Shown here in pieces: positions 6,809 to 9,318 of a stretch of 9,318 bases of DNA. Under the pieces are notes generated by a model. That model worked only from the letters and a program-made list of their open reading frames with translations, was not told where the DNA came from and made no database searches. Origin of the DNA: Caldora sp. SIO3E6. GTDB lineage: Bacteria > Cyanobacteriota > Cyanobacteriia > Cyanobacteriales > Coleofasciculaceae. Position 1 is the stretch's first letter; each line of letters opens with the position of its first letter. The stretch covers positions 1 to 9,318 of the forward strand of contig JAAHHL010000198.1 of the NCBI GenBank assembly GCA_010672185.1, written 5' to 3'. A program made the position numbers and the translations under genes.

Positions 6809-7294
6809 TTATTTATATGTAACAGTATCTGCATGTCCTTGGATGAAATTACCCTTGATTTTACTATTATTGACAGTTATCTGATAGGTTGTATCCTGCT
6901 GCTCCTCAATAAAGTCGTAGATTGTTTGAATAACTTGCCTTAATCCCTCTTTGTCAGTTGTAACAAACAGCTTTTTATCACCAGAATTGAGGGTCAGTAA
7001 CAATCCGTAATATTTTCGATTGAAAAAGTTCCAGACTATTCCTACTATCGCAGCTAAGCTCAACAAGATTGCTGCATCTATAAATGGAGTCACAATTAAA
7101 CCTACAATGAAAACAATAATAATAATTTTAAAAGGAATAGAACCTCTACCCACCTGTCCTTCAGAAAAACCAGCAATATTATGAGTTTGATAAACATTTT
7201 TCCAAAAACGAACGGTTCTTTTAGAAATTGTAATCACTTGATCCCGCTCTAAAGTTATACTTTGATTCATCCCCAAACTGTTTGCTGTCGCCAT
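6809..7294 (-). CDS. DUF6232-like two-helix membrane protein with GNFIQG tail
   Basis: The protein has 161 residues. The order is a short beta-rich N-terminal part (about 12-45, with ITISKRTVRF and VYQTHNIAGF), two membrane helices (about 53-69 and 72-90), and a cytosolic strand-rich and helical segment (about 95-131, LLLTLNSGDKKLF then a helix ending in IYDFIEEQ). This order matches my memory of the DUF6232 family, whose function is unknown. Beyond the family's usual end is a polar tail whose last 20 residues contain NNSKIKGNFIQGH (142-154), similar to the N-terminal motif of the next gene's product. The start is uncertain: the ATG at 7294 and another at 7270 both lack a strong Shine-Dalgarno. 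A perfect TATAAT lies 53 bases before 7294. The gene is divergent from the helix-turn-helix gene. Confidence 0.8.
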   Translation of the reverse strand: MATANSLGMNQSITLERDQVITISKRTVRFWKNVYQTHNIAGFSEGQVGRGSIPFKIIIIVFIVGLIVTPFIDAAILLSLAAIVGIVWNFFNRKYYGLLLTLNSGDKKLFVTTDKEGLRQVIQTIYDFIEEQQDTTYQITVNNSKIKGNFIQGHADTVTYK

Positions 7295-7346
7295 TAGCTG
7301 TACTTAGTTACAACAAAATGATGTTTTTCAGTAATTACACTTACAA

Positions 7347-7352
7347 ATTATA
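7347..7352 (-). promoter_or_regulatory. -10 box of the DUF6232-like operon
   Basis: TATAAT reads on the minus strand here, predicting a leader of about 45 bases before the ATG at 7294. There is no good -35. The place where it should be is occupied by the dyad at 7356-7385, as expected of a regulated promoter. Confidence 0.45.
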
Positions 7353-7355
7353 CGA

Positions 7356-7385
7356 AATACTCTCCAAACATCATACTAGAGTATT
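7356..7385. promoter_or_regulatory. Candidate operator dyad AATACTCT-N14-AGAGTATT
   Basis: Two perfect 8-bp inverted half-sites (7356-7363 and 7378-7385) have centres 22 bases apart, about two helical turns. They lie just upstream of the TATAAT at 7347-7352 and cover its -35 position. The region is the divergent intergenic between the membrane-protein gene and the helix-turn-helix gene. Binding by that helix-turn-helix protein is only a guess. Confidence 0.35.
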
Positions 7386-7423
7386 ACTCCTTTTAGGGTA
7401 GACTAATCCATTAGAACTGAAAA

Positions 7424-7489
7424 GCGGAAAATGGCGGATTTTTGATTTCTCAATCTGTCGGGAAGGAAAAAGGCGGATAATGACGGATA
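7424..7489. promoter_or_regulatory. Direct repeat pair upstream of the helix-turn-helix gene
   Basis: Two 17-base copies, 7424-7440 (GCGGAAAATGGCGGATT) and 7473-7489 (GCGGATAATGACGGATA), agree at 14 of 17 positions. Each contains CGGA twice, exactly 10 bases apart. The copies start 49 bases apart. The second sits just before the TATAAT at 7498. Repeats on one face of the helix upstream of a DNA-binding protein's gene are typical of autoregulation. Confidence 0.4.
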
Positions 7490-7497
7490 AAGTCTGC

Positions 7498-7503
7498 TAT
7501 AAT
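7498..7503 (+). promoter_or_regulatory. Possible -10 box of the helix-turn-helix gene
   Basis: A perfect TATAAT lies 33 bases before the ATG at 7531. The -35 position (around 7475) falls in the second copy of the direct repeat and does not resemble TTGACA. If real, it excludes the upstream ATG at 7480 as the start. Confidence 0.4.
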
Positions 7504-7530
7504 TACATCTGGTTATTCACATCTATAGTG

Positions 7531-8037
7531 ATGGATATTCACGGGCTATTGCAATTTGTGGATGAAGCTGTTTATCTGAAAACAAGTAAACACCTAAATG
7601 ACTTGCAGCGCGGAATTATTGAAGGAACATTGAAGCGCCAAAAATATTCAGAAATTGCAGAAGTATATGGTTGTACAGCAGGTCATGCTAAAGATGTAGG
7701 TTATGAGCTTTTACAAATGCTATCTGATGTTTTTGATGAATCCGTTGATAAAGGTAATCTTAAATCAGTTTTAGAACGGCAAGGTAATCTGAATATCTCT
7801 TTTGGTGGTAAGACTATTAATAATAATATAGTTGGCTGTATTAATGTTGGTTCAGAACATCCATATGAGAGCCGAGATAAAAATCAATCTGCTACTTCCA
7901 AATTCCAGCAGTACAGCAATAATCAAAGTAAGCTTAAAATTGATAAATTACGGCAATTTGGCTTAAGCGATGCTCAAATTGCAGAGGCGCTGGATCTACC
8001 ATTGGAGATGGTGAAGCAAGAAGATGTGGATGAGTGA
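7531..8037 (+). CDS. Stand-alone vWA-MoxR-associated-type helix-turn-helix protein
   Basis: The protein has 168 residues. Residues 1-83 match the N-terminal helix-turn-helix found on cyanobacterial vWA-MoxR-associated and NB-ARC/NACHT-WD40 proteins. The pattern is MDIHGLLQFVDEAVYLKTSK, then HLNDLQRGIIEGTL, KYSEIAEVYGCT and a helix ending SVLER. In those proteins an ATPase follows; here it is missing. Instead there is a polar GN-rich stretch (85-108, GNLNISFGGKTINNNIVG) and a serine/glutamine-rich linker. A second helix-turn-helix-like segment follows (136-163, LRQFGLSDAQIAEALDL). The family normally starts at this MDI, so I chose 7531. An in-frame ATG at 7480 with AAGG six bases upstream would add 17 residues, but it lies inside a repeat and upstream of the TATAAT. 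The protein could be an adaptor or a regulator of the divergent operon. Confidence 0.82.
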   Translation: MDIHGLLQFVDEAVYLKTSKHLNDLQRGIIEGTLKRQKYSEIAEVYGCTAGHAKDVGYELLQMLSDVFDESVDKGNLKSVLERQGNLNISFGGKTINNNIVGCINVGSEHPYESRDKNQSATSKFQQYSNNQSKLKIDKLRQFGLSDAQIAEALDLPLEMVKQEDVDE

Positions 8038-8096
8038 GATAGTCATTGGTGTTAATTTAAGCTAGGGATAGCCATCTGGGTAAATGACCGAATCCA

Positions 8097-8215
8097 CCTT
8101 GGATTCAAATCCAAGGCTAATAGCTTAAGTCCATTGAAATGGACTAAATTTTTGAGATTTATTGAGAGTCATCTTAAGATGACTTGAGCTATTAGCCTGG
8201 AACTTAAGTTCCAGG
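8097..8215. repeat. Four-hairpin palindromic element, copy 2
   Basis: It has the same order and orientation as the element at 10-157. Hairpins are at 8097-8116 (CCTTGGATTCAAATCCAAGG), 8128-8145 (AGTCCATTGAAATGGACT), 8167-8184 (AGTCATCTTAAGATGACT) and 8196-8215 (CCTGGAACTTAAGTTCCAGG). The closing arms GGCTAATAGC (8115-8124) and GCTATTAGCC (8188-8197) are identical to copy 1. The middle spacer is 21 bases against 50 in copy 1. Stem differences between the copies are all compensated. Confidence 0.85.
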
Positions 8216-8380
8216 CAGGGTAAGGATTTTACCTTAATTTGACACCAAGAGACTCACCGGACGTAGAGAGTGGAAATCCCACCTCATATTTCGTTCACCC
8301 GACGACATCCACCACCAGAAGCTCCAATTCAGTTAGAAAATTGATACCATTGGCAACCGCGAGCGATCGCGGATTTTGGC
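8216..8380. other. Non-coding stretch before the mutS2 promoter
   Basis: I see no reading frame resembling a known protein. It holds a short AT-rich hairpin (TAAGG 8221-8225 with CCTTA 8232-8236) and a GC hairpin CCGCGA-GCGA-TCGCGG (8357-8372) built around a HIP1 octamer. The GC hairpin is followed only by ATTTTGG, so it is at best a weak terminator. Confidence 0.5.
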
Positions 8381-8409
8381 TTGACACACCCAAAAAGATG
8401 TATTATAAA
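8381..8409 (+). promoter_or_regulatory. Sigma-70-type promoter of mutS2
   Basis: A perfect -35 TTGACA (8381-8386) and the -10 TATAAA (8404-8409) are separated by the ideal 17 bases. Transcription should begin near 8416, giving a leader of about 100 bases before the TTG at 8516. This is the best promoter in the window. Confidence 0.75.
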
Positions 8410-8438
8410 ATGTGACAACAACATTGCCTTGCCAAACC

Positions 8439-8476
8439 CTTGTATGTACACTTAACCATTAAGTGTAAGTTACAAG
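8439..8476 (+). promoter_or_regulatory. Leader hairpin of mutS2
   Basis: The outer stem is CTTGTA (8439-8444) with TACAAG (8471-8476). Then comes a small internal loop, then a 9-bp inner stem TACACTTAA/TTAAGTGTA (8447-8455 with 8459-8467) closed by the loop CCA. It lies wholly in the predicted untranslated leader, 40 bases before the start codon. No T-run follows, so it is more likely to affect RNA stability or translation than to terminate. Confidence 0.5.
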
Positions 8477-8515
8477 CTAAATTTATTTATCTGTGCAGTA
8501 ATCGACCTGTGAGCT

Positions 8516-9318
8516 TTGATTCAATCTGAGACCTTAGAACTACTAGAATGGCCGCGCCTATGTGAGCACCTGGCAACCTTTGCTGCTACTAAGCTAGGAG
8601 CATTCGCGGCTCGTCATCTCCAACTACCGGCAACTCAGTCAGAGAGTCTGCACCTCCTGGCTCAGACTAAAGAAGTCTACGAACTAGAAAGTAAATTGAC
8701 CTCTGGACTTACCTTTGAAGGTATCCAGGATATCGGGGAGTTTTTAGAACGCTCAGAACTCCAAGGTATTTTATCTGGTCAAGAGCTCTTAGCGATCGCT
8801 ACAACTCTGGCTGGGATGCGTCGTTTACGTCGCTTGATTGACGCTCAAGAAGATGTGCCAGTGCTAGGTTCGTTGGTTGCTGAGGTACGCACTTATCCAG
8901 AACTAGAGCAAGAAATTCACCGCTGCATCGATGATCGAGGTGATGTCGCTGACCGGGCTAGCCCTAAATTAGCAGGGATTCGTAGCCAACTTAAATCAAC
9001 AAGAGACCGAATTTATCAGATTCTCCAGGGAATTATACAGCGTCAAGGTGCTGCCCTACAACAGCCCTTAATCACTCAACGGAGCGATCGCTTTGTCCTA
9101 CCGGTTAAGGCACCTCAAAAAAGCGCGATTCCTGGTATTGTTCATGATAGCTCTAGTACTGGTTCAACTCTCTATGTGGAACCAAAATCTATTATCAACC
9201 TAGGAAATCAACTCAGAACCTATCAACGCCAAGAACGAGTTGAAGAAGAAGCAGTATGTCGCGCTCTTACCGAACAGGTAGCAGCAGTTAAGCCAGACTT
9301 AGAAAAATTGTTAGTAGT
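8516..9318 (+). CDS. mutS2: Endonuclease MutS2, N-terminal part (runs off window)
   Basis: The first 267 residues are visible, out of the roughly 750-850 usual for the family. The opening after the initiator, IQSETLELLEWPRLCEHLAT, and the later GIVHDSSSTGSTLYVEP and LGNQLRTYQRQE are characteristic of MutS2. The visible part covers the N-terminal and helical core/clamp regions. The ATPase with Walker A and the C-terminal Smr nuclease domain lie beyond 9318. The start must be the TTG at 8516, because an in-frame TGA ends at 8512 and the family's conserved N-terminus begins here. There is no clear Shine-Dalgarno. MutS2 acts on branched DNA and, in some bacteria, on collided ribosomes. This is core-genome sequence, with two HIP1 sites in the gene, and probably marks the edge of the accessory region. 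Confidence 0.93.
   Translation, partial: MIQSETLELLEWPRLCEHLATFAATKLGAFAARHLQLPATQSESLHLLAQTKEVYELESKLTSGLTFEGIQDIGEFLERSELQGILSGQELLAIATTLAGMRRLRRLIDAQEDVPVLGSLVAEVRTYPELEQEIHRCIDDRGDVADRASPKLAGIRSQLKSTRDRIYQILQGIIQRQGAALQQPLITQRSDRFVLPVKAPQKSAIPGIVHDSSSTGSTLYVEPKSIINLGNQLRTYQRQERVEEEAVCRALTEQVAAVKPDLEKLLV

Noticed and set aside
8357..8372. GC hairpin as terminator upstream of mutS2
   Set aside because: Only four T residues follow, no gene ends nearby on that strand within 300 bases, and the palindrome is largely explained by a HIP1 octamer.

Overview
The window comes from a cyanobacterial chromosome, most likely a filamentous species rich in repeats. The evidence is four perfect copies of the HIP1 octamer GCGATCGC (3978, 8363, 8792, 9084), a cyanobacterial-type CHAT/NB-ARC/TPR protein, an Rpn-family fragment, a helix-turn-helix of the vWA-MoxR-associated type, and several families of short palindromic repeats.

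Layout. Positions 1-533 hold no convincing gene but are packed with repeats: a four-hairpin element (10-157), a 74-bp palindromic element (178-251), a small hairpin (306-322) and one copy of a ~66-bp element (429-495). Positions 534-4367 (minus) encode a 1277-residue protein with a CHAT caspase-like protease domain, an NB-ARC STAND ATPase and seven good 40-residue TPR repeats. A 270-bp intergenic region carrying a second ~66-bp element separates it from a divergent gene (4638-5840, plus). That gene encodes a zinc-dependent CDA-fold deaminase domain fused to an unrecognised C-terminal region of about 250 residues. Next comes the 3' remnant of an Rpn-family gene (5941-6270), cut off by a small palindromic repeat. 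A minus-strand pair follows: a two-helix membrane protein resembling DUF6232 (6809-7294) and a small soluble protein (6380-6745). Divergent from that pair is a stand-alone helix-turn-helix protein (7531-8037). A second copy of the four-hairpin element (8097-8215) closes the accessory region. The window ends with a promoter, a leader hairpin and the 5' two-fifths or less of mutS2 (8516 onward), which has a TTG start.

How the parts may work together. CHAT-NB-ARC-TPR proteins are built like NLR-type sensors: TPRs sense, the STAND ATPase switches, and the protease is the effector. An adjacent nucleotide-type deaminase and a set of small proteins sharing a GNxxQG-like motif would suit a conflict or self/non-self signalling locus. 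In the two-gene operon the motif sits at the C-terminus of the membrane protein and the N-terminus of its soluble partner, the geometry expected of paired interaction tags. That these genes act as one system is inference; only the architecture and motifs are visible.

The strongest observation that is not a gene is the four-hairpin element. Its two copies differ at 7 of 34 stem pairs, and every difference is a compensated double change.
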